A stretch of DNA of 43,337 bases from Chitinophagaceae bacterium (GTDB lineage Bacteria > Bacteroidota > Bacteroidia > Chitinophagales > REEL01). The stretch is taken from contig REEL01000123.1 in assembly GCA_007695095.1 (NCBI GenBank), positions 1 through 43,337 on the forward strand, given 5' to 3'. The notes beneath the pieces were generated by a model that was given only the letters and a program-made list of their open reading frames with translations, was not told where the DNA came from and searched no databases. A program made the position numbers and the translations under genes. Positions 1 to 8,294 of this stretch are shown here, in pieces. Position 1 is the stretch's first letter. Each line of letters begins with the position of its first letter.

Positions 1-111
1 ATAAATCTATTTAAGGTCTTTGTGGTCTCACTATTTTCGCGGAAATTTGCAATTTCAATATATAAATTGGGGAAATTTAAAACTTAAAACACCGTTTTAA
101 ACAAAAAATCA

Positions 112-1701
112 ATGCTTAAATTCAAAAAACTCAGTATTACTGTTATAACCCTCATTTTTAGCAGTAGTTTATTTGCCGGTGATTTAATGCCGGTTTATGA
201 AAGTGTTGATGTAAAATCTGACACGGCATCTCTTGCTTATACTACTGAAGAATTTGAAGAGGAATCCTTTTACGTGGCTTGTACCCTTGATAGTATGTTA
301 GTTAACCTATACAAGGGATATAAGTCTGAAAATCAGGCACATTTTTTTGGTTTTGACACAAGCGCATTACCCCATTATTCGGATTCAACATTGCATGCCT
401 GGTTGAGGCAAATGCCGGTTGTAATGCCCTTTGCGTTCAATAACAGAGTTAAAAGATTTATTGAATTATACGCATATCAAAGAAGGCAGCAAGTAGCTCA
501 TATGTTAGTTCTTGGAGAAACCTATTTCCCGATTTTTGAAGAAGCCCTTGAAAGAAAAGGAATGCCACATGAATTAAAGTACCTTCCGGTTGTAGAGTCA
601 GCCTTAAACAACCATGCAGTATCGAGAGTTGGAGCAACGGGAATATGGCAAATTATGCAACCTACCGGACGAATGCTGGGGCTAACTATCAATTCTGTTG
701 TGGATGAGCGACGCGACCCTTATAAAGCTACTGAAGCGGCTTTAAATTATCTGGAAAGCTTACACAACATTTATGGAGACTGGTTGCTGGCATTAGCTGC
801 ATATAATTGCGGGCCGGGGAATCTTAACAGAGCCATTCGCAGGTCGGGGGGAAAAAGAAATTATTGGGAGTTGCTTCCTTATATCCCTCGCGAAACAAGG
901 GGCTATGTACCTGCATTTATTGGAGCTGCTTTTGTAATGAATTATCATAATAAGTTTAACATTAGGCCGGTTGAAAATGATTATCAATGGATGGCAACAG
1001 ATACTATAATGATAAAAGATAGAATTACGTTTTCACTCATTTCAGAAAAGCTGGGAATTCCAAAAGAAACAATTGAATATTTAAACCCTGCCTATAGGGC
1101 AAAATTTATCCCTGAGTCCGGAAATGGCTTTCCTTTAAAGCTGCCGATAGAGTATTTAGCCTCTTTTGAAGCAAATGCAGATACATTATTTGCAATGGAA
1201 AGAAAGGCTGCTCCTGTTGATCCTGTGCCGGCAGTTACTCAAGCGGCGAGCCAAAGAACAATAGTGCCGGAAAACTCTGTAAGACTGCATTATACCGTAA
1301 AAGAAGGCGATAATATAGGCTTTATTGCTGAGTGGTATGACGTTAGGGCACAAGACATTCGAGACTGGAATAATATCAGAGGTAATATTATAAGAGTTGG
1401 TCAGCGATTAACCATTTTTGTTCCGGAAGGCAATGCGGATAAATACAGAGGCATTAATGACATGGACTTTGCTCAAAAAAGAGCATATTTATCTTCAAAA
1501 AGAACAAACCCGGGTGTTTCTGCCACCATTGATCCGGAAAAATGCGACTGCGAACTATATACGGTTCGCTCAGGGGATACCCTTTGGGACATTTCCAGAA
1601 AATACCCGGAAGTGAGCGTTGACGACCTTAGGCGCGCCAATAACCTTAGTGACTCACGAACCTTGAGGCCGGGAATGGTACTCAAAATAAAACAACCATA
1701 A
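112..1701 (+). CDS. mltD: LysM-containing lytic transglycosylase (MltD-like)
   Basis: Predicted exported murein lytic transglycosylase that cleaves peptidoglycan strands to 1,6-anhydro-muropeptides. A signal peptide spans about residues 1-22 (hydrophobic core, cut near LFAG). The goose-lysozyme-like SLT domain covers about 145-260, with probable catalytic Glu162 in VVESALN followed by GATGIWQIM and the family signature AAYNCGPGN. Two LysM peptidoglycan-binding repeats sit at the C-terminus (about 392-438 with YTVKEGDN, and 482-527 with YTVRSGDTLWDIS). The order signal-SLT-LysM-LysM and length 529 match MltD. Only 7 nt separate its stop from the downstream ABC-F gene, suggesting co-transcription. 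The 111 bases before it hold no recognisable gene end and no exact TAnnTTTG site. Confidence 0.93.
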   Translation: MLKFKKLSITVITLIFSSSLFAGDLMPVYESVDVKSDTASLAYTTEEFEEESFYVACTLDSMLVNLYKGYKSENQAHFFGFDTSALPHYSDSTLHAWLRQMPVVMPFAFNNRVKRFIELYAYQRRQQVAHMLVLGETYFPIFEEALERKGMPHELKYLPVVESALNNHAVSRVGATGIWQIMQPTGRMLGLTINSVVDERRDPYKATEAALNYLESLHNIYGDWLLALAAYNCGPGNLNRAIRRSGGKRNYWELLPYIPRETRGYVPAFIGAAFVMNYHNKFNIRPVENDYQWMATDTIMIKDRITFSLISEKLGIPKETIEYLNPAYRAKFIPESGNGFPLKLPIEYLASFEANADTLFAMERKAAPVDPVPAVTQAASQRTIVPENSVRLHYTVKEGDNIGFIAEWYDVRAQDIRDWNNIRGNIIRVGQRLTIFVPEGNADKYRGINDMDFAQKRAYLSSKRTNPGVSATIDPEKCDCELYTVRSGDTLWDISRKYPEVSVDDLRRANNLSDSRTLRPGMVLKIKQP

Positions 1702-1708
1702 TCAGACT

Positions 1709-3685
1709 ATGTTTTTTGCAAATAATTTAGAAATAACATTAGGAGGAAAACTTCTCATGGATAGCATTTCTTTCGTTGTTAATCCCGGCGATAGAATTGG
1801 CTTAATTGGTAGAAACGGAGCAGGCAAAACAACTCTTTTAAGATTGTTAAACGGAGAAAATAAGCCTGACAGCGGAGAGGTTGAAGTACCCTCAGATTAC
1901 TCTATCGGCTTCCTGAAACAGGAAATAAACATAGAAGGGGATGAAACCGTAAGAAAAGAAGCTTCAAAAGCTTTCAAAGAGCTAAATGCCTTAATCGATA
2001 AAATCCAGGCTGTAGAAGATAAAATCCAAAAATTTGAAGAGTTTGAATCCGATGACTATATGGATACGCTTGATCAGTTACACCAATTGAATGAAAGCGC
2101 CGGAATTTTGGGGATTGAACAGGTAAACAAAAGTGTTGAACAGGTACTAATGGGACTTGGATTTTTGAGAGAGGAACTGGATAAACCGGTTAGTCATTTC
2201 AGCGGAGGCTGGCAAATGCGAATAGAACTCGCAAAAGTTTTATTAAGTAATCCGGATTTAGTTTTACTGGATGAGCCAACCAACCACCTTGACATAGAAT
2301 CAGTTCAGTGGTTAGAATCTTATTTAAAAAGTTTTAAAGGAGCCATTATCTTAGTTTCTCACGACCGTGCATTTTTAGATAAGGTTATTAACAGAACTTT
2401 TGAGCTGGTAAATGGCAAGTTATATCATCATAAAGGAAATTTTTCGGAATATGAAGAAGTAAAAGAAGAGCGTAAACGATTGATGCTGTCTGAGCGGGAG
2501 AATATGATGAAAAAGATTTCTCAGATGGAACGAAATGTAGAGCGATTCCGCGCAAAAGCCAGTAAAGCAAAGTTTGCTCAGTCACTTGTGAAAAAGCTCG
2601 ATAAAATGGAAAATGTGCTTCCGGAAGCCGAAGAAGAAGACCTGGAAAATATAAAATTCGCATTTCCTGAAGCTCCTCCCAGCGGCAAGTGGATCTTTAA
2701 AACATATAATTTGGGACATGCTTATGGGGAGAAAAAAGTCCTGAATAATATCAATGTATTTTTTGAGCGATTTGACAGAGTTGCTTTTGTTGGCAGAAAC
2801 GGAGAAGGAAAAACGACCTTGTCGCGGATAATTGCAAAGAATATGGAGCACACAGAAGGAAAAGCTGAGTGGGGACATAACGTAAAAGTGGGTTATTATG
2901 CACAGCACCAGGCAGATTTAATTGCCGGAAATCAAACGGTTTTAAATGTAATTGAAAATGCTGCTGACGAAAAAATGAGACCTAAAGCAAGGAGTTTACT
3001 CGGAGCATTTTTATTCTCGGGGGATGATGTATTCAAGAAAGTGTCTGTACTTTCCGGTGGGGAGAAAAGTCGTTTGGCCCTGGCAAAACTATTATTGGAT
3101 CCGGTTAATTTTTTGATTTTAGATGAGCCTACAAACCACCTTGACTTACGCTCTAAGGAGGTTTTGAAAAAAGCACTTTTAGCATTTGGCGGAACACTAA
3201 TTGTGGTATCTCACGACAGGGATTTTCTAAAAGGACTTACCAACAAAGTCCTTGAATTTAAAAACAGAAAAGTAAAAGAACATCTGGGAGATATTTACGA
3301 ATATCTTGAAAAAGAGAAACTTTCAGATATCAGAGAGCTGGAGCGAAAAGATAAACAACAATCTTCAAAACAGAAAGTACCGATTTCAGACAAGCAAAGC
3401 CAATTTTTTGAAAAAAAAGAGCTGGCAAAGAAAGTAAAAAAACTAAAAAACGAGTTTTCTAAGCAGGAAAGCTTAATCACCCAACTGGAAAAAGAACAAC
3501 AAAAAACTGAAGAAAAATTAGCTGACCCTGAAAATTATAACGGTTCTTCACCGGATCCTGAACTCTTAAAAGTCTATGGTGAAATGAAGAAAAAAATAGC
3601 TGAGGCAGAAAGCTTGTGGGAAAAACTGGGTGAAGAGATGGAAGATGCACAAAATAAGTTAAATTCATTGGAAAACTTACAATGA
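1709..3685 (+). CDS. ABC-F family ATPase (Uup/EttA type)
   Basis: Soluble duplicated ATP-binding protein of the ABC-F group, which acts at the ribosome rather than in transport. The first cassette has Walker A GRNGAGKT (34-41), signature SGGWQ near 165 and Walker B LVLLDEPTNHLD near 184-195. The second has Walker A GRNGEGKT (362-369), signature LSGGEKS and LILDEPTNHLD. The inter-domain linker is a basic helical segment (about 250-300) expected to contact tRNA in the ribosomal E/P site. The last roughly 90 residues form a charged coiled coil as in Uup. No membrane segment is present. Whether it acts like Uup, EttA or YheS cannot be decided by eye. Co-oriented and probably co-transcribed with the transglycosylase. 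Confidence 0.93.
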   Translation: MFFANNLEITLGGKLLMDSISFVVNPGDRIGLIGRNGAGKTTLLRLLNGENKPDSGEVEVPSDYSIGFLKQEINIEGDETVRKEASKAFKELNALIDKIQAVEDKIQKFEEFESDDYMDTLDQLHQLNESAGILGIEQVNKSVEQVLMGLGFLREELDKPVSHFSGGWQMRIELAKVLLSNPDLVLLDEPTNHLDIESVQWLESYLKSFKGAIILVSHDRAFLDKVINRTFELVNGKLYHHKGNFSEYEEVKEERKRLMLSERENMMKKISQMERNVERFRAKASKAKFAQSLVKKLDKMENVLPEAEEEDLENIKFAFPEAPPSGKWIFKTYNLGHAYGEKKVLNNINVFFERFDRVAFVGRNGEGKTTLSRIIAKNMEHTEGKAEWGHNVKVGYYAQHQADLIAGNQTVLNVIENAADEKMRPKARSLLGAFLFSGDDVFKKVSVLSGGEKSRLALAKLLLDPVNFLILDEPTNHLDLRSKEVLKKALLAFGGTLIVVSHDRDFLKGLTNKVLEFKNRKVKEHLGDIYEYLEKEKLSDIRELERKDKQQSSKQKVPISDKQSQFFEKKELAKKVKKLKNEFSKQESLITQLEKEQQKTEEKLADPENYNGSSPDPELLKVYGEMKKKIAEAESLWEKLGEEMEDAQNKLNSLENLQ

Positions 3686-3708
3686 AAAAACGGATTTACT
3701 AATAGTGG

Positions 3709-3729
3709 TTTTTTAACTCAGTTAAAAAA
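3709..3729. promoter_or_regulatory. Perfect 9-bp inverted repeat before the hydratase gene
   Basis: TTTTTTAAC and its exact reverse complement GTTAAAAAA are separated by the trinucleotide TCA. It lies 23 bases after the ABC-F stop and 5 bases before a -7-like element. It could be a weak AT-rich terminator for the upstream pair or an operator covering the -33 region of the next promoter. The stem has only one G-C pair, so a strong terminator is doubtful. Confidence 0.4.
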
Positions 3730-3733
3730 TTAC

Positions 3734-3741
3734 TAAGTTTG
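3734..3741 (+). promoter_or_regulatory. Bacteroidota -7 element (TAAGTTTG)
   Basis: Exact match to the Bacteroidota -7 consensus TAnnTTTG, 14 bases before the hydratase start codon. No clear TTG -33 element is seen at 17-23 nt; that position falls in the inverted repeat just upstream. The predicted leader is only about 8-10 nt. Confidence 0.5.
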
Positions 3742-3755
3742 AATAAAATTAATCT

Positions 3756-4538
3756 ATGTACAATACTTTAAAGTATGAACTAAAAAATGGGGTAGCTACG
3801 ATATCCCTTAACAGGCCTGAAGTTTATAATGCGTTTAACGAAGAGATGAGTTTTGATTTACAAAAAGCATTAAAAGAGGCCTCAAAAGACGACAATGTAA
3901 GGGTTTTAGTTTTAACAGGAGAAGGAAAAGCCTTTTGTTCCGGTCAGGATTTAAAAGATATTAAAGGCAAACTGGGGGATAGAAATCTGGGAGAATCTGT
4001 CCATAAAAGATATAATCCTATTATTTCGTCTATTCGAAAAATGCCCAAACCGGTGATTTGCCGATTAAACGGAGTTGCGGCAGGCGCAGGCTGTTCTTTG
4101 GCTTTGGCATGTGATATAGTTATTGCCGCTGAAAATGTAGTTATGACTGAAGTTTTTATAAAAATCGGATTAGTGCTTGATTCGGGCTCGTCCTATTTTT
4201 TACCCAGACTAATGGGATATCACAGAGCTTTTGAACTGGCTACAAAGGGAGACAAAATTACCGCAGTAGAAGCATTAGAATTTGGTATGGTCAATAAAGT
4301 TGTACCGGCAGATCAATTAGACCGGGCGGTTAAAGAGCTTACAGATTATTATGCAAAAGCACCCACCAAAGCAGTAGGTCTGATAAAGTCTATGCTTAAC
4401 AAGTCTTATCATAAAAATCTTGAGGAAATGCTAAATGAAGAGGCTTATGCGCAGGAAATTGCCGGATATACAGCCGATTATAAAGAAGGAGTTACAGCTT
4501 TTTTAGAAAAAAGACCTCCGGAATATAAAGGAAAATAA
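3756..4538 (+). CDS. Enoyl-CoA hydratase/isomerase family protein (PaaG-like)
   Basis: Crotonase-fold enzyme acting on an acyl-CoA thioester. The fold signatures are present: AFCSGQDLKDI (59-69) forms the first half of the oxyanion hole and RLNGVAAGAGCSLALACD (103-120) the second. IGLVLDSGSSYFLPRLMG contains Asp142 at the place of the catalytic Asp of PaaG, while the Glu pair of true hydratases is not evident. That favours the PaaG isomerase group (2-(1,2-epoxy-1,2-dihydrophenyl)acetyl-CoA isomerase) over FadB-type hydratases. Its 260 residues are the usual family length. No other phenylacetate genes are nearby, so the substrate is open. It has its own -7-like element and is transcribed away from the ABC-F gene. 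Confidence 0.85.
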   Translation: MYNTLKYELKNGVATISLNRPEVYNAFNEEMSFDLQKALKEASKDDNVRVLVLTGEGKAFCSGQDLKDIKGKLGDRNLGESVHKRYNPIISSIRKMPKPVICRLNGVAAGAGCSLALACDIVIAAENVVMTEVFIKIGLVLDSGSSYFLPRLMGYHRAFELATKGDKITAVEALEFGMVNKVVPADQLDRAVKELTDYYAKAPTKAVGLIKSMLNKSYHKNLEEMLNEEAYAQEIAGYTADYKEGVTAFLEKRPPEYKGK

Positions 4539-4554
4539 AATATAAATGTAAACA

Positions 4555-4577
4555 TTCATGCGTGAATCACGTATGAA
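4555..4577. repeat. 23-nt near-palindrome between hydratase and methyltransferase genes
   Basis: TTCATGCGTGA and TCACGTATGAA are 11-base arms with one mismatch around a single A. It lies in the 56-nt gap before the methyltransferase gene. It could be an RNA hairpin or a binding site; no run of T follows, so it is not an intrinsic terminator. Confidence 0.4.
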
Positions 4578-4594
4578 GTATTTAATTCTAAAAC

Positions 4595-5164
4595 ATGGTA
4601 AACACAAAAAAAAGATTGGTTTTTCTCAAAGAATTCTTTAAGGATTTTAAAGTTGCTTCTTTAATACCAACATCTAATACAGCAGTCAAAAACGCCCTTG
4701 ACAAATTAAATCTCGAGACCAAAAAAACGGTCGTAGAGTATGGCCCGGGCGAAGGTGTTTTTACCTATGCCATTCTTGAAAGATTACCGGCAGACAGCAA
4801 ATTAATTGTCATTGAAACAAACCTTGAGTTTATTAATATTCTCAATAAAATAGATGACGAAAGGTTAATTGTATTACATGACTCAGCAGAAAACATTGAA
4901 GCCCTTATGGAAAAGGAAGACTGTGCTTCAGTAGATGTGATTATTTCAGGCATCCCCTTATCGCTATTACCCAAAGCGGTAGTTACTAAAATAATTCAAA
5001 ACTCCTGTAAAAGCCTGAGTGAAAACGGTATTTTATTCATCTATCAACATTCATTTTTTGCAATGAAATTTCTCAAAAAAGAGTTTACTACTGTTGAAAA
5101 ATATTTTGAGCCTATGAATTTGCCGCCCCTGTTTTTTATGAAAGCTCTTAAAAATAAGGTTTAA
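4595..5164 (+). CDS. SAM-dependent methyltransferase (phospholipid N-methyltransferase-like)
   Basis: Small class I SAM-dependent methyltransferase. Motif I is VVEYGPGEGVFT (46-57), followed by the acidic beta-2 end VIETN. The pattern of an N-terminal helix ending in ASLIPTSN, then the Rossmann core and an aromatic C-terminal segment (YFEPMNLPPLFFMKA), resembles bacterial phospholipid N-methyltransferases of the PmtA group and KsgA-like rRNA enzymes. An IISGIPLSLLP segment lies where NPPY-type residues occur in KsgA, and its lack of N-P-P-Y argues for a lipid rather than a base substrate. No membrane helix is present. Its stop overlaps that of the convergent hemerythrin gene by 3 nt within TTAA. 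Confidence 0.75.
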   Translation: MVNTKKRLVFLKEFFKDFKVASLIPTSNTAVKNALDKLNLETKKTVVEYGPGEGVFTYAILERLPADSKLIVIETNLEFINILNKIDDERLIVLHDSAENIEALMEKEDCASVDVIISGIPLSLLPKAVVTKIIQNSCKSLSENGILFIYQHSFFAMKFLKKEFTTVEKYFEPMNLPPLFFMKALKNKV

Positions 5165-5622
5165 CGGTTATTTAGCATCCGACTCAATTCATTTAATTCT
5201 TCTTCAGACAAAGTTTTTTGAATTTCTTCAAAAAGAACTCTTTCTTCCTTTCTGATATGTTTTTCCAATGTGTGGGCAAATGTGTCCATAAGCTCAACAT
5301 CAGGAATTTGACTATCCAACTTTTCAATTAAAGAACTCATTAATTTGTGTTCCCCTGTCAATTCTGTTGTCAACATTTCAATTTTTTCAGAGTAGCCCTT
5401 TGTATATTTAAAAAGAATATCTTCTTCTGTCTGAAAGTGAGGTTTTAGTTTTTTTTCAAATTGTTCCTTTAGATACGTTATTTTATCGTTCGGATCTACA
5501 GGCAAATCCCTGTAAACAGGGGCGTTTTTTTTAACTAATTGGGCTAGCAGTAGTCCGTCATGATGATCCCGGGAGAGCTCTATAAGCGCAGCGTGTCTTT
5601 TTAGCGGTGTTCTTTTTTCCAT
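5161..5622 (-). CDS. Hemerythrin HHE-domain protein
   Basis: Four-helix-bundle protein expected to hold a di-iron centre that binds oxygen or nitric oxide, or serves repair of iron-sulfur proteins. Candidate ligands are visible: His20/His21 in RDHHDG, His62 and Glu66 (HFQTE), His92 in GEHKLM, and His122 with Glu126 (HIRKE). The length of 153 residues is that of a stand-alone HHE cation-binding protein; there is no signal peptide or membrane segment, so it should be cytoplasmic. It is divergent from the DUF4878 lipoprotein gene and convergent with the methyltransferase gene, so it forms a single-gene unit. Confidence 0.85.
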   Translation of the reverse strand: MEKRTPLKRHAALIELSRDHHDGLLLAQLVKKNAPVYRDLPVDPNDKITYLKEQFEKKLKPHFQTEEDILFKYTKGYSEKIEMLTTELTGEHKLMSSLIEKLDSQIPDVELMDTFAHTLEKHIRKEERVLFEEIQKTLSEEELNELSRMLNNR

Positions 5623-5698
5623 CTTTTTCGTTTTATTTAATTTTTTTAGATTAATATTGCTGAATAATATAACATAAATTAACCATTAAAATTTTAAA

Positions 5699-6067
5699 AT
5701 GAAAGCCATTACTTTTTTATTTCTTACTGTTTTCATTATGTTTTCAGCATGTAACAGGAAAGACAGTCCTGAAGAAGTTGCTACAAAATTCTTGACTCAT
5801 TTGTCAAACAATGAAGTACATCTGGCAAAAAGATATGCAACCCGAGAAAGCGGAATGATGCTCGATATGGTGGAAGGTATGAGAAAAAGTTTTGGCACAG
5901 AAGATGATTTTGATGACTATGGTGGTATGGTTGTTAAAACCATTAGCTGTGAAATAGAAGGAAACTATGCTAAATGTACCTACTGCTGTAATCAGGCTGA
6001 AAATGAAGATGAGATTTTACTCAGAAAGGTAGACGGGGAGTGGTTAGCATACCTGCCAAAAGATTAA
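5699..6067 (+). CDS. DUF4878-like lipoprotein
   Basis: Small exported lipoprotein: the hydrophobic signal ends in the lipobox FSAC with Cys18 as the lipid-bearing residue. The mature part begins with SPEEVATKFLTHLSNNEVHLAKRYA, trimmed here to its start, and continues with a pattern typical of the DUF4878/NTF2-like fold found in Bacteroidota lipoproteins. Two further cysteines form TYCC near residue 98. The charged C-terminus ends in DGEWLAYLPKD, also typical of that family. Function is unknown. It stands alone, divergent from the hemerythrin gene, with no exact TAnnTTTG promoter. Confidence 0.7.
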   Translation: MKAITFLFLTVFIMFSACNRKDSPEEVATKFLTHLSNNEVHLAKRYATRESGMMLDMVEGMRKSFGTEDDFDDYGGMVVKTISCEIEGNYAKCTYCCNQAENEDEILLRKVDGEWLAYLPKD

Positions 6068-6207
6068 AAGAGTTTAAAAGAAAATTTGCTTTTTTATGTG
6101 TAAAGAGCTTTAAGGCAATAAATTAAATGTAGAAAACTGTATTCAGTTTTTTAATTTGTTCAAATTTTTGTTTAAGTTAGATGTTTGGAATAATAAAAAC
6201 AAAAATC

Positions 6208-6594
6208 ATGATACTAAGAAAATATAGCGCTTTTCTGTTTACTGCTCTAATAACCCTTATGATTAGTTTTCTTTCACTAAATCCGGCAGAAGCTGAAAAC
6301 AGACTAAAGGAAAGAATTAAATCTATGACGATTGAAGATAGAAATGATTTATTGGTGAATGCTCACCAAAAATTTTTTCAACTACCTTATTCCGGAGAAA
6401 AAATAAGCAATGAAATCATGCCTGTGGTTACAGCAAAACGTCAAAATTATGCTCCAAACTTTCCTGAGAGAAGTGAAGCCGGAGACCCTACAGAAAACAT
6501 CCACAAATGGATGATCGAATACCCTGAAGAGCTGGCCGCCTACATTACATACCTGAACGACAAATTCAGAGAATTGGAAGAGTCTGCCCGATAG
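6208..6594 (+). CDS. Unrecognised small secreted protein
   Basis: Not assigned to a family. The reading frame is open from an ATG at 6181, but the ATG at 6208 is preferred because it gives a clean signal peptide: a basic MILRKYS, a hydrophobic core to about residue 24, then a likely cut after PAEA. The mature part of about 97 residues is mostly helical and charged, with RLKERIKSMTIEDRND, an aromatic NIHKWMIEYPEEL stretch and a C-terminal acidic helix. There are no cysteines in the mature part and no second membrane segment. Periplasmic or secreted location is inferred. It lies just before a membrane glycosyltransferase gene with its own promoter, so operon membership is doubtful. Confidence 0.6.
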   Translation: MILRKYSAFLFTALITLMISFLSLNPAEAENRLKERIKSMTIEDRNDLLVNAHQKFFQLPYSGEKISNEIMPVVTAKRQNYAPNFPERSEAGDPTENIHKWMIEYPEELAAYITYLNDKFRELEESAR

Positions 6595-6655
6595 AAATAA
6601 ATCCCGGGATAAAAAGATTTTAACATTCTTCTGAGCATTATCAATGCTTCCTTGT

Positions 6656-6663
6656 TACTTTTG
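6656..6663 (+). promoter_or_regulatory. Bacteroidota -7 element (TACTTTTG)
   Basis: Exact TAnnTTTG match 17 bases before the ATG of the membrane glycosyltransferase gene, giving a predicted leader of about 10-13 nt. No exact TTG -33 element is seen at the right distance. Confidence 0.5.
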
Positions 6664-6680
6664 CAATCCATAAACACAGA

Positions 6681-8207
6681 ATGTTAAAATCAAACCTAAA
6701 ACCCTTTTATATTTTTTTGCTCACTTTCATATTAGTGAGCTTTATCCGTTCTCCGCAATCCAACAGACCTCTTTCTTATCATCATGAATTTTGTACTGCC
6801 GTAGCTTTACGTGTTATGGATATATGGTGGGAAAACGGTATAACGGAGTACAACTTTGCTCCTGTTATGACTTATGGTGCTGAAGCAAATAAATTCATTA
6901 ATAATCATGCAACCGGGAGCATGCAAATGGTTGATGAAGAAGGGAACTACTACTACATTTCACATCCTCCTCTGGCATACTATATGCCATATATCTTATT
7001 TAATATTTTTCAATCCCCGCCAAATGTTTTTGGCTTACAATTTTTTCAGTGGATAATACATTTGCTCTGCGGAATATTAATTTTTTACATGGCAAAGCTG
7101 CTAATCAGAAAAGTTAAATTACCTGAATATGCAGAAATGTTTGGCATCGTTTGCTTCCTGATTTATATGTTAAACCCGGCAACGCTCTGGTTTCAGGGAA
7201 ATGTTTATATGTCCGATACGCTGGTTCAGCTGTTTTTTATCTCCTCTCTTTTTTTATGGTGGAACATGTTGACAGATAAACCATTTATCTCTCAAAAATT
7301 AGCTTTCCCTTTATTTTTAGTAAGCGGATTCTTAGGGGGACTTACATCCTGGCTTAGTTATCTGCTTGTTGCCGGGCTTTTGTTACATGCTGTTTTTTTT
7401 ACGGAGAAAAAGCAAAAAATGGTCATTTCATCTGTTCTTTTCGGAGTGGCCCATTTGCTAAGCATTGGCATTACATTTTATCTTTATAGTCGTATAAATG
7501 GTTCTGAGGCAGTAATTGCGGAGTGGTTTCAACGATTTGGGCAAAGGGGGGTATCCGGAAATAGCTTTTTGAATATTTTCAGTCATCTAAAAGTTGCTGT
7601 GGTAAATTATGGAGTAAATTTCTTTGCAATAATCGTTTTTATTATTGCTTCCGCTTTTTTAGCTTATCCGACGATTAAAAATTTCAAGCATAAAAAAGTT
7701 TTTATAAAGCTTCTACTGTCAACTCTACTTCCGGTTTTGCTAATCCATCTTATTTTACCAAACTATGTCGGTCATGATTTTACAACGATTTATTTAGCTC
7801 CTTTTTTAGCCTTTTTAGCAGGTGCTTTATGGTTGATTTTATATATAAAATTTAAAAACAATCCCCAGGCTTTTTATTTGGGAAGTGTGATTGCATTACT
7901 TTTTTCAGTTATGAATTTTTATGTGATTAACTTGCCGGGCGAACTATCTATAAAGGGTAAAGAATATAAAACATATCAACAAAACGGCAATTTTATAGCC
8001 CGATTTAAGGAACAAGATGCTGTCTTTTTTATAGAACAGTCTCCGGCAAATCCTCAGCTTGTTTATTATGCAAAGAGGAATGTTCGTTATGTAGAAAGTC
8101 CCGCTGATGCACAAAAATTTCTCGAAGAGAGAAACTATGACAGAGGGCTGCTTTTTTTATATGATAAAAATGGTCTGATTTATCGCTTTGAAGAAATCCA
8201 ACGCTAA
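6681..8207 (+). CDS. Membrane glycosyltransferase-like protein (GT-C/GT39-type fold)
   Basis: Polytopic inner-membrane protein of 508 residues with roughly 10-12 hydrophobic segments: one at 7-24, several between 118 and 400, and a soluble C-terminal tail of about 90 residues. The first periplasmic loop has acidic and aromatic residues and YISHPPLAYYMPY; the HPP-x-x-Y arrangement is typical of GT-C enzymes of the ArnT/PMT/GT39 group, which use polyprenyl-phosphate sugars. Substrate and acceptor are unknown. A membrane protein lacking catalysis is the alternative. The start codon is supported by a -7 element 17 bases upstream. No polysaccharide operon surrounds it. Confidence 0.65.
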   Translation: MLKSNLKPFYIFLLTFILVSFIRSPQSNRPLSYHHEFCTAVALRVMDIWWENGITEYNFAPVMTYGAEANKFINNHATGSMQMVDEEGNYYYISHPPLAYYMPYILFNIFQSPPNVFGLQFFQWIIHLLCGILIFYMAKLLIRKVKLPEYAEMFGIVCFLIYMLNPATLWFQGNVYMSDTLVQLFFISSLFLWWNMLTDKPFISQKLAFPLFLVSGFLGGLTSWLSYLLVAGLLLHAVFFTEKKQKMVISSVLFGVAHLLSIGITFYLYSRINGSEAVIAEWFQRFGQRGVSGNSFLNIFSHLKVAVVNYGVNFFAIIVFIIASAFLAYPTIKNFKHKKVFIKLLLSTLLPVLLIHLILPNYVGHDFTTIYLAPFLAFLAGALWLILYIKFKNNPQAFYLGSVIALLFSVMNFYVINLPGELSIKGKEYKTYQQNGNFIARFKEQDAVFFIEQSPANPQLVYYAKRNVRYVESPADAQKFLEERNYDRGLLFLYDKNGLIYRFEEIQR

Positions 8208-8294
8208 ATTCTCAAAAAGAAATAACAATACAACTTTTTATTTAAGTCTAATGTTGTTATATTTAATAGGTTTTCTAATACATAAATACTAATT

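Noticed and set aside
2388-2908. Two antisense open frames of about 90-110 residues opposite the ABC-F gene
   Set aside because: Shadows of a strongly conserved gene; their translation is low-complexity, rich in Phe/Leu/Ser, without domains.
6601-6612. Palindrome ATCCCGGGAT after the small secreted-protein gene
   Set aside because: A 10-bp loopless palindrome without a T-run; common by chance and not a credible terminator.
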